Assembly (NCBI RefSeq): GCF_030269765.1
Contig: NZ_BSTX01000001.1
Coordinates: 2,349,571 to 2,413,570 of the forward strand
DNA length: 64,000 nucleotides
Reading direction: 5' to 3'
Source: Actinorhabdospora filicis
GTDB taxonomy: Bacteria; Actinomycetota; Actinomycetes; Mycobacteriales; Micromonosporaceae
Shown here: piece by piece, positions 27,681 through 37,600 of the stretch
How positions within the stretch are numbered: position 1 is the stretch's first letter
Layout: the number at the start of each line of letters is the position of its first letter
Translations under genes and position numbers: made by a program
The notes under the pieces: generated by a model
The model's input: only the letters and a program-made list of their open reading frames with translations
Databases searched by the model: none
What the model was told of the DNA's origin: nothing

Positions 27681-30211
27681 GAGGCCACGCCGAGCTTGGC
27701 GTAGGCGTTCGACAGGTGGTAGCCGACCGTGCGGGGGCTCAGGAACAGCCGCGCGCCGATGTCGCGGTTCGTCATGCCCGTGGCCGCCAGGCGCACCACC
27801 TGCGTCTCCTGCGCCGTCAGCCGCGCCACCGGCGCGGGCGCGGGTGCCTCGGAGGTGTCCCCGGCCGCGCGCAGCTCGGCCCGCGCGCGCTCAGCCCACG
27901 GCCGGGCCCGCTCGAAGCCCGCCAGCGCCGCCGACAATGCCGTCCGGGCGTCTCCCCGCCGCTTCGCCCGCCGCAGCCACTCGCCGTACAGCAGCCGCGT
28001 CCGGGCCAGCTCGAACGGGCGCCCGTCGCCCTGGTGGGCGGCGATCGCGTCCACGTACAGGCTCTCCTCGCCGCTCAGCAGGGCCCGGCAGCGCAGCTCG
28101 ACCGCCTTCGCCCAGCGCGCGCCCGTGGCGTCCGCCCACTCGGCGAACCGCGCCGCCGCGACCGCCGCCTCCTCGTGCCGCCCCACTCTCGTGGCCGCCT
28201 CCACCAGCTCCGGCAGGGCGTGCAGCGCGATCAGCGTGTGCCGGTACGGGCCGCCGGTGACCTCGGCGAACCGGCCCGCCGCCGCGTCGAAGCGGCCCGC
28301 GCCCAGCTCCAGCATCCCGGCCGCGTAACCGCGCCAGGGCGCGCTCGTTATGAGAATTACCCCGGCCTCTTCCTCTACCGTCTCACCGTCCAGCGCGGCC
28401 AGCGCCGCCAGCAACCCGCCGAACGTGGCGGTCAGGTGATCGCAACCGGTGTCCCGCGCGATCGCGACGCCCTCCATGGCCGTGGCGTGCGCGTCGTGGT
28501 GGCGGCCCAGGAACATCAGGCACCGCGCCTCCCGCAGCAGCACCCGCGGGAGGACCCCGATGGCGCCCTGCTCCCGGCACTCCAGGTCCAGCCGCACGAC
28601 CCGCTCGTGGACGGCGGCGTACTCGCCGAGCAGCAGGTCCCAGCCCTGCAGCAGCACATGATCGGCCAGGCACCGCTCGTCCCGGGTCGCCTCGACGCCC
28701 TCGGCGAACTCGCGAATGGCCACCGCGCCCTCGCGCAACTCGCCGACGGCGTGCGCGCGCATGCCCTCCGCACCCCGCGCGAGCGGCCCCGCCAGCTCCA
28801 GCCCACCCAGCCGGGCGGCGGTGTCGGTCACCGCCGCCGCCGGATCGGCGTCGTCCCACGCCGCCATCATCGCCTTCACCAGCCGCAACGGCGTCGGCGC
28901 GGCCAGCGCGGCGTCCACGAACAGCGCCCTGGCCGCCTCCGGGCGTCCCCGCGTGTGCTCCAGGTCGGCGCGCGCCTCGGCGATCCTGGCCCGCCCGGCG
29001 CGGTCCCGGACCAGACCCGCCGCCGTCTCGGCCAGCGTGATGCCCCGGTCGATGTCCCCCGCGTCCCCGGCGGCCACCGCCGCCGCCGCGAGCCTGCGTC
29101 CCCGCGCCCGGTCGTCCGGCGACAGCGCCGCCGCCCGCTCATATGCCGCCGCGACCGCCGCCCGCCCACCCCTGGCCCGGCACAGCTCGGCCCGCCGCTC
29201 CAGCTCCACCGCCAGCTCCTCGTCGTGCCCCGGCGTCGCCGCCGCGCGATGCCACACCCGCCGCGCTTCGTCCCGCGTCACCTCGGCCAGCGCCGCGTGC
29301 GCCGCCACCCGCTCGGCGAGCGGCACCCGGTAGGCGGCCTCCCGCACCAGCGGGTGCCGAAACTCCAGCCGCCCGCCGACCACCCGCACCAGTCCCGCCG
29401 CCTCCGCCGGCGCCAGATCCTCGGCCACGGCCCGCCCCACCCGCACCGCCGCCTCCAGCACCAGCCCCAGGTCCCCCGTGTCCTCGGCCGCCGCGACCGT
29501 CAAGATCACCCGCGTCGCCTCCGGCAGCCTCGCCAGCCGCTCGTCGTAGACCCGCCGCACGTCCCCGCCCGCGAGCTCCACCAGCGCCAGCGGATTCCCC
29601 TCCGCCGCCCGCAGCAACCTTCGCCGCTCACTGGCCGCCAGCCCCGGCGCGACGTCCATGAGCACCTCCGCGCCCACCACGTCCGGCAGCCCCCCGAGCC
29701 GCACCTCCGGCAAACCCCCCAAACCCTCACCCCGCGTCGCGAAAACCACCGCGACGCGCTCCGCCCCCAGCCGCCGCGCCGCGAACACCAGCGCGTCCGC
29801 CGACTCCCGGTCCAGCCAGTGCGCGTCATCGACCAGCACCAGCACCGGCCCGTCCTCGGCCACATCCCCCAGCAGCGTCAGCACCGACGCCCCCACCAGG
29901 AACGCCTCCCCCTCACCCTCACCCCGCACCGCCGCCCGCAACGCGCTCGCCTGCCGCCCCGGCAACGCCGGGACCCGGCGCAGCACCTCCCGCAGCACGA
30001 CCTGCAGCCCCGCGTACGCCAGCGCCGCCTCCGACTCCACCCCCGCCCCACGCAACACCCGCACCCCGTCGCTCCCCGCGACGACGTCCAGCAGGGCCGT
30101 CTTCCCGACCCCCGCCTCCCCACGCACGACCAACGCACCACCCCGCCCCGCGACGGCCCCCTCGACCAGCCCCCGCAGAACCCCGACCTCACCCGCACGT
30201 CCCCTAAGCAC
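27644..30211 (-). CDS. LAL-type LuxR regulator with AAA ATPase
   Basis: From GTG 30211 (VLRGRAGEVGVLRGLV, the usual N-terminus of the family) the protein is 855 aa; an in-frame GTG lies 22 codons earlier. It has Walker A RGEAGVGKTALL (~31-40), Walker B VLVLVDDAHWLD, a long helical TPR-like middle, and a C-terminal LuxR HTH (LTAQETQVVRLAATGMTNRDIGARLFLSPRTVGYHLSNAYAKLGV). These large ATP-binding LuxR (LAL) proteins are activators, often of secondary metabolism or sugar use. It ends in the tandem-repeat region. Confidence 0.92.
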   Translation of the reverse strand: MLRGRAGEVGVLRGLVEGAVAGRGGALVVRGEAGVGKTALLDVVAGSDGVRVLRGAGVESEAALAYAGLQVVLREVLRRVPALPGRQASALRAAVRGEGEGEAFLVGASVLTLLGDVAEDGPVLVLVDDAHWLDRESADALVFAARRLGAERVAVVFATRGEGLGGLPEVRLGGLPDVVGAEVLMDVAPGLAASERRRLLRAAEGNPLALVELAGGDVRRVYDERLARLPEATRVILTVAAAEDTGDLGLVLEAAVRVGRAVAEDLAPAEAAGLVRVVGGRLEFRHPLVREAAYRVPLAERVAAHAALAEVTRDEARRVWHRAAATPGHDEELAVELERRAELCRARGGRAAVAAAYERAAALSPDDRARGRRLAAAAVAAGDAGDIDRGITLAETAAGLVRDRAGRARIAEARADLEHTRGRPEAARALFVDAALAAPTPLRLVKAMMAAWDDADPAAAVTDTAARLGGLELAGPLARGAEGMRAHAVGELREGAVAIREFAEGVEATRDERCLADHVLLQGWDLLLGEYAAVHERVVRLDLECREQGAIGVLPRVLLREARCLMFLGRHHDAHATAMEGVAIARDTGCDHLTATFGGLLAALAALDGETVEEEAGVILITSAPWRGYAAGMLELGAGRFDAAAGRFAEVTGGPYRHTLIALHALPELVEAATRVGRHEEAAVAAARFAEWADATGARWAKAVELRCRALLSGEESLYVDAIAAHQGDGRPFELARTRLLYGEWLRRAKRRGDARTALSAALAGFERARPWAERARAELRAAGDTSEAPAPAPVARLTAQETQVVRLAATGMTNRDIGARLFLSPRTVGYHLSNAYAKLGVASRAALAGLNLAV

Positions 30212-30285
30212 GTCGCCAGACCCTACTCCCAGAGCGATAGTCGATGTACGGCCCGCGAGAGGTGACGGTAAGCTCACGAGCCGAC

Positions 30286-30360
30286 GGGCCTCTAGCTCAA
30301 TGGCAGAGCTGCGGACTTTTAATCCGTAGGTTCAGGGTTCGAGTCCCTGGGGGCCCACCA
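30286..30360 (+). tRNA. tRNA-Lys (anticodon UUU)
   Basis: The acceptor stem is GGGCCTC/GGGGCCC, the D arm GCTC...GAGC, the anticodon stem-loop GCGGA-CTTTTAA-TCCGT with anticodon TTT, and the T arm GGTTCGAGTCC; CCA is encoded at 30358-30360. It lies at the left edge of the putative island. Confidence 0.95.
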
Positions 30361-30390
30361 CGGCACCACCCGTCACGCAGGCCGCTGACC

Positions 30391-30506
30391 TGCGATGACA
30401 TCCGGTCACAGGCCACCCGCGGGTGGCCTGTGACCGGTTTGAGGGGCGTTAGAGCTGCGGTTTTCTGCTCGCGTGCTGCTCAATAGTCAAAGCCCGTGCT
30501 GGTCCC
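30391..30506 (+). repeat. tRNA-flank repeat, left copy, with 14-bp hairpin
   Basis: This ~116-bp stretch just after tRNA-Lys matches 53112-53227 without gaps at roughly 85% by eye. Both contain the hairpin GGTCACAGGCCACC-N4-GGTGGCCTGTGACC (here 30404-30435, loop CGCG), probably the tRNA terminator, and the tail GTGCTGCTCAAT then GTCAAAGCCCGTGCTGG. See 53112-53227 for the partner. Confidence 0.85.
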
Positions 30507-30638
30507 TTGTGGGACCAGGCCGCCCGTGACCGGGTTTCCCGCAGACAGACCGGGCGGCGCGAGGAGTCCCTGGAGCACTCCACCCGGGCGGGCGCCGACG
30601 GGCGCCGGGAACCTGGCCGCGATCCCCTGGATCGGCGG

Positions 30639-31152
30639 GCTGAGCTTGCCGCGGATCTGGGATACCTGCCACCGGCGCTTGGGCAGGCAACGGCGTACAT
30701 GATCGACCGCGGCCTGGGCTGCACGGCCTACCGAGAACGCTTCGCCGCCCGCCACCACCGCCTCGCCGAGCTCTTTCCCGATGACACCCGACCCGATGAC
30801 TACAACGCGACTGTTGCAACGACCTGGTCGCTGTCGATTGGCCGCCGACGCCCTGGAACCACCTGGCATGGCCGGTGTGGTGCTACGGGAGGCGAGCCTG
30901 CTCGACCCCAACGGCATCCCTCTCAACCTGCTGGCCACCGACACCGCCGCATTGCACGTCAACAGCAACAATGTGTTGATCAACGCTGAGGCTCACCCAG
31001 TCCTCTTCCAGGCAGGCGACGCCACCGGCGCAGCCCACGCTTTTGAGGAACTCCTTCCCAACCACCTGCGCTTGCTGGGCCCCGACCACCCCAACACCCT
31101 CACCACCCGCAACAACCTCGCCTACTGACGCAAGCAGGAATCCGAAGAATAG
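30639..31152 (+). pseudogene. Broken NB-ARC/TPR-type gene remnant
   Basis: Frame 3 from ~30639 reads LGYLPPALGQATAYMIDR then YRERFAARHHRLAELFPDD and VATTWSLSI, typical of the helical part that follows NB-ARC domains in actinobacterial TPR proteins. The match continues in another frame after ~30840 (ASLLDPNGIPLNLL, then LRLLGPDHPNTLTTRNNLAY). It then stops at TGA 31126-31128, where the family has Trp (TGG), and runs RKQESEE to TAG. The gene has thus at least one frameshift, one nonsense change and no 5' end. Confidence 0.7.
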
Positions 31153-31400
31153 GCGTGTCATCCACACATCCTCAGCGGCCGAAAACGCGCCACTGGGCAC
31201 CAGAAAACCTGGTTTCCATCCCCGTAGGGCCACCCGTACACCGGGTGATCCTGGCAATCACGCCGAACACCGGAACGCCGGCTGCTCGGTGGCTGCTCGC
31301 CGTACCTAATCGACTCCGGGACGCAGGATTGAAGAACGGCATGGATCAACACGAGCCGGGCCGGAGATCAAGACCGTCAGCCGTCAATCGGCATTCGTGA

Positions 31401-31856
31401 ATGCCCACGGGACCGGCCCGAGCCGACTCGTCTCCCGGCCGGCCTGTCGCCCCGCGGCACGTACCCATCTCCCAGCCACACGAACCCGCCGGGCCGATGC
31501 TCTTGGCCATCACCGGTGACTGCGACTCCCCCACCGGTCGGCGTCGGGCCTCCAGGTGCGTGCCCCTCGACAGCGGCGGGACCGGTGGCGGTGTCATGGT
31601 CAACGCCGGCGGCCACACGGCACATGGCCGCCTGGAGCATCTGACGCCTGACGATCTCGCCGCGATCCTGACGCCCCCCAATCCTCCGGCGAGACCTGGG
31701 GCCGAGGAGCCCGCGACCCCGCCGGATCTGTCCACGCCGACCGTCGATGCGGTGAAGCCGACCACCGGCCTGCGTGCCCGGTTCGGCGAGCTTCTCGCTC
31801 TGCGCGCCGAGACCCACCCGCCGGACCCCGGTGCGCCCGGCCACAGGTCCGAGTAG
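31401..31856 (+). CDS. Hypothetical protein
   Basis: An ORF of 151 aa with coding-like composition mainly in its second half (HLTPDDLAAILTPPNPPARP, then LRARFGELLALRAETHPPD). ATG 31595 (MVNAGGHTAHG) is an alternative start. No TM, signal or known domain. It lies 65 bp before the small membrane peptide gene and could belong to the SdpA/B-like cassette. The 31153-31400 gap before it holds nothing recognised. Confidence 0.35.
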   Translation: MPTGPARADSSPGRPVAPRHVPISQPHEPAGPMLLAITGDCDSPTGRRRASRCVPLDSGGTGGGVMVNAGGHTAHGRLEHLTPDDLAAILTPPNPPARPGAEEPATPPDLSTPTVDAVKPTTGLRARFGELLALRAETHPPDPGAPGHRSE

Positions 31857-31921
31857 GAAACGAGTAGTGCGTCGGGGCAGGATCGCGGAACGGGACGGGC
31901 CCGTGTGCTCGCAAAGATGGG

Positions 31922-32080
31922 ATGATGATGAAGCGTCCGGCTCTCTATGGCGCGCTCTTGGCGGTTGTGGTCCTGGCCTTGTTCGGCCTCGTGGGCGGCT
32001 TGGCCACGGTGCAATCCGGGGACGACCCAGGCGTCCAGCAGAACAATCCCCCCACCACACCCGGTGGCGACATGCCCTGA
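31922..32080 (+). CDS. 52-aa membrane peptide upstream of sdpA-like gene
   Basis: Three tandem ATG codons open this small gene. The product has a basic start (MMMKRPALYG), one hydrophobic helix (ALLAVVVLALFGLVGGLATV) and a polar end (NNPPTTPGGDMP); the TGA is at 32078-32080, 14 bp before the SdpA-like start. It could be a small accessory or precursor peptide of the SdpA/B cassette. It lacks the Cys pair and hydrophobic core of the Bacillus SDP toxin, so it is not a clear SdpC equivalent. Confidence 0.5.
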   Translation: MMMKRPALYGALLAVVVLALFGLVGGLATVQSGDDPGVQQNNPPTTPGGDMP

Positions 32081-32094
32081 CGGGCAGTCCGGAC

Positions 32095-32673
32095 ATGTCG
32101 GAAACTCAGCGCGGAGGCGTCGACTCCGACGATGCCCAGGCCGCCCGCCGAACCTTCAGGTTCGCCATCTCCTTCCTGGCGGTGCTCCTCGCGGCCTCCG
32201 TGGCGGTGCAGTTCACCGGTGCGTACGGGAGTGGGGCGCGAGTTGTTTGGCGGCAGATCTGGCCTCAGTCATGGCCGTTCTTCGGTACCGCATCGGTCGC
32301 TCCGGTGCTGCTCGCGTATCAGATCCAGGAGGATGGCACCCTGACGCTCTTGACCGAACGGGAAGCCACGACGGCGGAGCTGTGGGGACTGCGGAGAGGA
32401 AGCTACGCTCACCGCGCCGAGATCGCGCTGATCAGTTCGTCGGTGCCGGACGACCGGTGGATCATGTGCAAGGCGGACGATGATCTCTGCGTGGAGGAGA
32501 TCACGAGCGCCGATCCGGTCTGGTCCACGAATCTCTACGCCGAGCCAAGCCTTTGCGGCCACGTCGCGTTGCTGCGCGTTCGTCCCGGCAAGGCCGATGT
32601 GAGCGACTCGGCGAGTCTGCATGCCAGAGTCCTCCAGGGCGTGGTCCTTGAACTGAAGTGCGGTCACCAGTGA
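32095..32673 (+). CDS. SdpA-family protein
   Basis: A 192-aa protein with one N-terminal TM helix (FAISFLAVLLAASVAVQF), then the SdpA-like motif QIWPQSWPFFGTASVAPVLL and a Cys-containing C-terminal domain (IMCKADDDLC, LCGHVALL). In Bacillus, SdpA and SdpB convert pro-SdpC to the SDP cannibalism toxin. The gene overlaps the SdpB-like gene by GTGA, reinforcing the pairing. The toxin-maturation role here is inferred from the family and pairing. Confidence 0.72.
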   Translation: MSETQRGGVDSDDAQAARRTFRFAISFLAVLLAASVAVQFTGAYGSGARVVWRQIWPQSWPFFGTASVAPVLLAYQIQEDGTLTLLTEREATTAELWGLRRGSYAHRAEIALISSSVPDDRWIMCKADDDLCVEEITSADPVWSTNLYAEPSLCGHVALLRVRPGKADVSDSASLHARVLQGVVLELKCGHQ

Positions 32674-33608
32674 GCCTGATCGCCCGGGTATGGCGGTCGG
32701 TGGAAGGCCCGCTGATCGACTTCGATCCCCGTACCACCCCGATGGCACTGGGCAGATCCGGTCTCGGTCTGGCGAGCCTCATTCTGCTGCTGGCCAATCC
32801 GGATCACGTACTCTTCGCGCCGACCCCCCGGGCCCCGAGCGGGATCTCCTGCTCGGGGCCGGGCTCGGTGGCGCTCTGGTGCCTGTCCGAGGCCGCCGCC
32901 GTGTCCCCCGTCGTGCCACGGTCGATCGCGGTGGTCGTGCTCGTCTTGGTGGTCGTGGGGTACAGGCCACGCTGGACGGCGGTGCCTCACTGGTATGTCG
33001 CCTTCAGCCTGGCGACCGGGCTCTCGATGCCGAATGGAGGTGAGAACGTCGTTCAGGTCGTCAGCATGCTCCTGGTTCCGATCTGCCTGAGCGACGATCG
33101 TGCGTGGCACTGGGTCTCCCCGTCCACGCCGCTCCCCGGACGCGCCCGCGGAGCCGCCTACGCGGCGTTCCTGGGACTTCGCGCCCAGACCTCGATCATC
33201 TATCTGTCCACCGCGATCTCAAAGCTCACCAACGCCGATTGGCGGTCCGGAACTGCGATGACCGTCATCGTGCACGACCCGATGCTCGGCTTCCCGCAGG
33301 CGGTCACGAGTCGGCTCGAATCTCTGTCCTGGTGGCCCATGCTGGCGGCCGTGATCACCTGGGGAACGGTTCTGGCCGAGGGGGCCATCGCCCTTCTCCT
33401 CTGGGGAACGCGTAGATCCCGCTTGGTGGCCTTCGGGGCCGGGACCGGCCTGCATTTGGGGATCTTGGCCCTCATGGGCATCGCCGGTTTCGAGTTGGCG
33501 ATGCTATCCCTGCTGATTCTCGTCATCCTCGGGCACCGGGCTCCGAGTAGGCCGCCTAAGAAATCCCGTTCCCACCCTGAAGCGAAGGTGTCCGGCAATG
33601 CTGTTTGA
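32670..33608 (+). CDS. SdpB-family (HTTM-like) membrane protein
   Basis: This 312-aa protein starts with GTG 32670 overlapping the previous TGA. It has about seven to eight TM helices and the HTTM/SdpB features: an N-terminal RTTPMALGRSGLGLASLILLL, YLSTAISKLTNADWRSGTAM (the K and W of the carboxylase-like fold) and WWPMLAAVITWGTVLAEGAIALLL. SdpB proteins resemble the membrane part of vitamin K-dependent carboxylase and are needed to mature SDP-type peptides. Its last 11 bases overlap the GNAT gene. Confidence 0.75.
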   Translation: MSLIARVWRSVEGPLIDFDPRTTPMALGRSGLGLASLILLLANPDHVLFAPTPRAPSGISCSGPGSVALWCLSEAAAVSPVVPRSIAVVVLVLVVVGYRPRWTAVPHWYVAFSLATGLSMPNGGENVVQVVSMLLVPICLSDDRAWHWVSPSTPLPGRARGAAYAAFLGLRAQTSIIYLSTAISKLTNADWRSGTAMTVIVHDPMLGFPQAVTSRLESLSWWPMLAAVITWGTVLAEGAIALLLWGTRRSRLVAFGAGTGLHLGILALMGIAGFELAMLSLLILVILGHRAPSRPPKKSRSHPEAKVSGNAV

Positions 33609-34602
33609 CGTCGAACGCGTCGACCCGTACGGCCTCTCCGATCGTGATATCGACGGCTACTGTGCACTCGTCGCGGCGTCGTTCCCCATCGATCAGCCGT
33701 ACTCCCAGCTACCCGCCCGGGCGGCGATGATCGAGAACATCCGGCCTGAGGTTCCCGCCGCGGAGAACTCCATCTGGTTCGCCCGTTGGGAAACGCGGGT
33801 GATCGGATACGCGAAGGTCGAGCCTCTCACCGGAGTGAACGCATCGATCGTGCAGATCATGGTGCGCGTTCATCCGGAGTTCCGCAGGCGGGGCGTGGGC
33901 ACGGCCCTCATGCGCGGATGTTCCGTCCACCTGGGCGACGGGGGACGCACCAAGGTCACCGGCGCCGCCGACGAGGGCAGCCCGGGCGAGGCATGGGCGA
34001 ACGCCCTGGGCTTCGAGGTGACGGCGGGCTACCGGAAACAGCGGCTGGACGTGCCCATCGCCGACCAGAAGTTGTGGGACGTCCCGCAGGTCCCGGGCTT
34101 CGTTCTGCGTGGCTGGAGCCGGGAGGCTCCCGAAGAGCTGCTCGCCGCGTACGCACTGGCCAGAAACGCCATCCACGACCGTCCGAAGACGGACAGCTAT
34201 GACGCACCCCGCTGGACCGCCGACGAGATCCGCGACGACGAGCGGGAACAGCGCGAGCTCGGTATCGAGCGGCACGTACTCGCCGCCGTGGAGGAGCACA
34301 CAGGGATGGTCGCGGGGTTGACGATCATGGAGTTCCTCCCCGCACGTCCCGAACTCGGCATGCAGCGAGACACGGCCGTCCTTGAGCGGTACCGCGGCAA
34401 AGGACTGGGTCTGTGGCTGAAGGCGACCATGCTCACGCACCTGACGCGGGACCGCGGCGACCTGGCCACCGTGATCACCTCGACGTCTCGGGAGAACACG
34501 CACATGGCGCGCATCAACACCGCGCTCGGCTTCAGTGAGCCGGCAACGCTGCTGGTATTCGAACAGTCCATCGAGAGCGCGGTCGTCAGGGTGCTGAGTT
34601 GA
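33598..34602 (+). CDS. Two-domain GNAT acetyltransferase
   Basis: A 334-aa protein built from two GNAT folds, as in MshD-like enzymes. Domain 1 has VRVHPEFRRRGVGTALMRGC (acetyl-CoA loop RRRGVG) and EAWANALGFEVT. Domain 2 has AVLERYRGKGLGLWLKATM and NTHMARINTALGFSE. Its ATG lies inside the end of the SdpB-like gene, so it is in the same operon and may modify or protect against the peptide product (inference). Confidence 0.8.
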   Translation: MLFDVERVDPYGLSDRDIDGYCALVAASFPIDQPYSQLPARAAMIENIRPEVPAAENSIWFARWETRVIGYAKVEPLTGVNASIVQIMVRVHPEFRRRGVGTALMRGCSVHLGDGGRTKVTGAADEGSPGEAWANALGFEVTAGYRKQRLDVPIADQKLWDVPQVPGFVLRGWSREAPEELLAAYALARNAIHDRPKTDSYDAPRWTADEIRDDEREQRELGIERHVLAAVEEHTGMVAGLTIMEFLPARPELGMQRDTAVLERYRGKGLGLWLKATMLTHLTRDRGDLATVITSTSRENTHMARINTALGFSEPATLLVFEQSIESAVVRVLS

Positions 34603-34617
34603 CGTGACGGCAGCCGG

Positions 34618-37600
34618 TCAGGACCGCCCCCGGACGCAGCGTTGACAGTGGACGGTCTCTTCCCCGGCGTCGAGATGCCGGCGAGCGGCGGTCACGCTGG
34701 CACGTTCTCCGGGATGGTCGGCGATTACCTGAAGCCACCTCCTCCTGGCGGCGAAGTGATCGCCGCGGGCTCGGTCGACGTGCGCCAGACCCTCGATCGC
34801 GCGAGCCACCTGAGGGTTCAGACCGCGTGATCTCGCCAGTTTCAAGGCCTCTGTGAAGACCGTTTCAGCGACCTTCACGGCCTCGGTGGCCAGATGCGTT
34901 TCACCGAGGGCATTGAGCGCCATGCACTCGATCTCGGAGAGTTTCATCCGCCGGGCCCGATCAAGGGCGTCGCGGCCGTGCTGCAGAGCGAGCCCGTTGT
35001 CTCCTAGCGACCGGTGGACTTCCGAGAGCACCGCGTGCACGGTCGGGATCAGCTCGTCATCGCGGGCCTCCTCGCTCGCCAGCAGTGCGCGTTCCAGCTT
35101 GAGCGCGGCGTCCGACGTCCGTCCCATGAGCTGGTAGGAGAATCCGACGTTGAACAGAAGGACGGCCTCGCCCTTCAACGTCATGGGAGCGTCGACGATC
35201 GAACGCAGCTGGTCGAAGTACTCCAGGGCTTCGTCGAAGCGCCCCAGGTCGCGGCAGGCCACACCGCAGCCGTTCGCCAGAATCCGCAGTTCACGTGTGC
35301 GGCCGAGCTCAAGGGCCTGCGCGAGGGAGTCCGAGAAGAGCCGGTACGCCTCCTCCGCGCGGCCGAGATAGAGCCGCAGGACGCCCAGCTCGATTGACAG
35401 CTGGATGCTCCAGTCCGGTCGGTCCTCGGCCGCGCTGATCTCGACCGCCTCGCTGAACAGCGACTCCGCCAACTCCGGGGACATGCCCCGGTCCCGGGCG
35501 ATGCACGCCAAGGCCGCGATCGACGCGACCTCACCGTGGCGGTTGCCTGCGGTGCGCGCCGCCGCCAAGGCGCGGGTGTAGAGACCTTCGGCGTCCGAAC
35601 CGTAGTTGAAGCTGCGGAGGTAGGGCATCATCGCGCAGGGGATCTGCCAGGCGTGGGTGAGCGGGCCGTTGTCGGCCGCGTACCGACTGGCGACGACGAG
35701 GGTCTCATGGTCGACGGCGAGCAGGTTGTACCCATCGAGGTCCGCGGGTGGCGGCCCCAGGTCTTCGACGGTGTGTGTGATGTCCGGCGTGAAGACGAAT
35801 GGTTCAACGGCCTTGGGCTGGCACAAGGTGTGGGTCAGATGCAGCAGCTGATCCAGCAGCCGGTGCAGCGCGGTCCGCTGTGTCTCGACCGAGTCGTGTT
35901 CCTCCAGCAGCGCCGTGGCGCAGTCCCGGACAAGGTCGTGGAAAGCGTAGCGGCCGGGCGCGCGTTCGAGCAGCAGGCTGTGCTGGAAGAGCAGATCGAG
36001 GCAGGTCTCCGCCTCGTCCATGTGCATACCGCACAGCGCTGCCACCGACGGAGCGGCGAAGGTGGGTCCCGGGTACAGCGGCAGGAGCCGGAACATGCGT
36101 TTGGCGGCTTCGGGCAGGTAGTCATAGGACAACTTGAGGACGGCCATCACGTCCCGATCGCCGATGTTCAGGAAGCGGACGCGTTGCCGCCGGGTCTTGA
36201 GGCGGCTCAGGAGGTCGGCCATCGTCCACGACTCCCGGTCGCGGAATCGCGCGGCGGCGATGCGGATCGCCAGCGGAAGTCCCCCGCACAGTTCGACGAC
36301 ACGGCGCACCGCAGCGGGGTCCTGTGCCGTTCGCGTCGCGCCCGCGATGCGCACGAAGAGCTCGGCCGCGTCCGCTGTCGGGAGGACGTCAAGGGAAAGC
36401 GGCACCGTGCCTTCCAACGCGGTGAGCCGTCGCCTGCTGGTGATCAGCACCAGAATGCTCGGCGATCCCGGGATGAGCGGCCGGACCTGCGCTTCGTCCC
36501 TGGCGTTGTCGAGGACGATCAGGGCTCTCCGACCGGCCATCCGCGTCCGCCAGAGCCGCTCCCTGGCCGTCGGCTCCGAGGGCACCAGTTCGGCGGGTAT
36601 ACCCGTCTCTCGCAGCAGATCCTCCAGTGCCTGCTCGGGGCTGACGGGTGCGCGGCCGAGACTGAATCCCTGCAGGTCCTGGAAGTAGTGACCGTCGGGG
36701 AACTCCTCGGCGAGAAGGTGGGCGAGATGCACTGCGAGGGTGGTCTTCCCGAGGCCTCCCATGCCGTCGATCGCGGAGATCACCAGCGCCGAAGAGGCCG
36801 ATCCCGCCACGCTCTCCCGCAGCTTGGTCACCTCGACGGAGCGGCCGGTGAACTCCTGGACGTCGCGGGGAAGGAAGCTTCCCACTCGCCAGGGAACGTC
36901 GGCGGTCGCACCTGCGGGTTCCTCACCCGGGTGCGGGCTCTCCTCACCGCGCAGGATACGGGTGTGCAGCTCACGGAGGTGCGAACCGGGGTCGGCGCCG
37001 AGTTCCGTGGCGAGGTGGCCGCGGAGGTCCTCGTATACCGCCAATGCCTCGGCCTGCCGTCCGGAGCGGCTGAGCGCGAGCATGAGGCTCGCGCGGAGAG
37101 ACTCCCGCAGCGGATGCTCACCGGTGAGCCGGATCAGGTCGCTCACCAGCGAACCGGATTCCCCAAGACGCAGCCGCAGGGTCATCAGGAGCTCCTCGGC
37201 GCTCAGCCGCTCTTCGCCGAGCTGACCGGCGGTCCCCCGCGGGTACGGGCCGTCGAGGCCCTCCAGCATCGGACCGCGCCAGAGTTCGAGGGCCGCGTGG
37301 AGCGTGCGGACGGCCTCACCCAGATCGTCGCGCGCCTCCAGAATGCGGGCCATGCTCACCCGCTCGCGGAATACGTGAAGATCGAGCGCGTTCTCGGGGG
37401 CACACATCAGGTAACCCGCATTCACCCTGACGATCTCGGCGTCGGGCAGGGGGGCCAGCGCCCGCCGGAGACCGCCGATCGCGTTGTGGACCTGCTGTTT
37501 GACCGACCGCGGGGGCTCCTCCCAGAGCGCGTCGATGATCCGTTCCAGAGACGTGGTCGCGCCCAGATTCAACAGCAACAGCGCGAGCAGTTTGTGCTGC

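Noticed and set aside
25859..30265. A 1468-codon open frame on the plus strand
   Set aside because: It is Arg/Pro-rich, has no domain and runs antisense to the LAL gene and through the epimerase and TetR genes; a high-GC antisense artefact.
31922..32080. Naming the 52-aa gene sdpC
   Set aside because: It has no Cys pair, no long hydrophobic toxin core and is far shorter than SdpC, so only position links it to SdpA/B.
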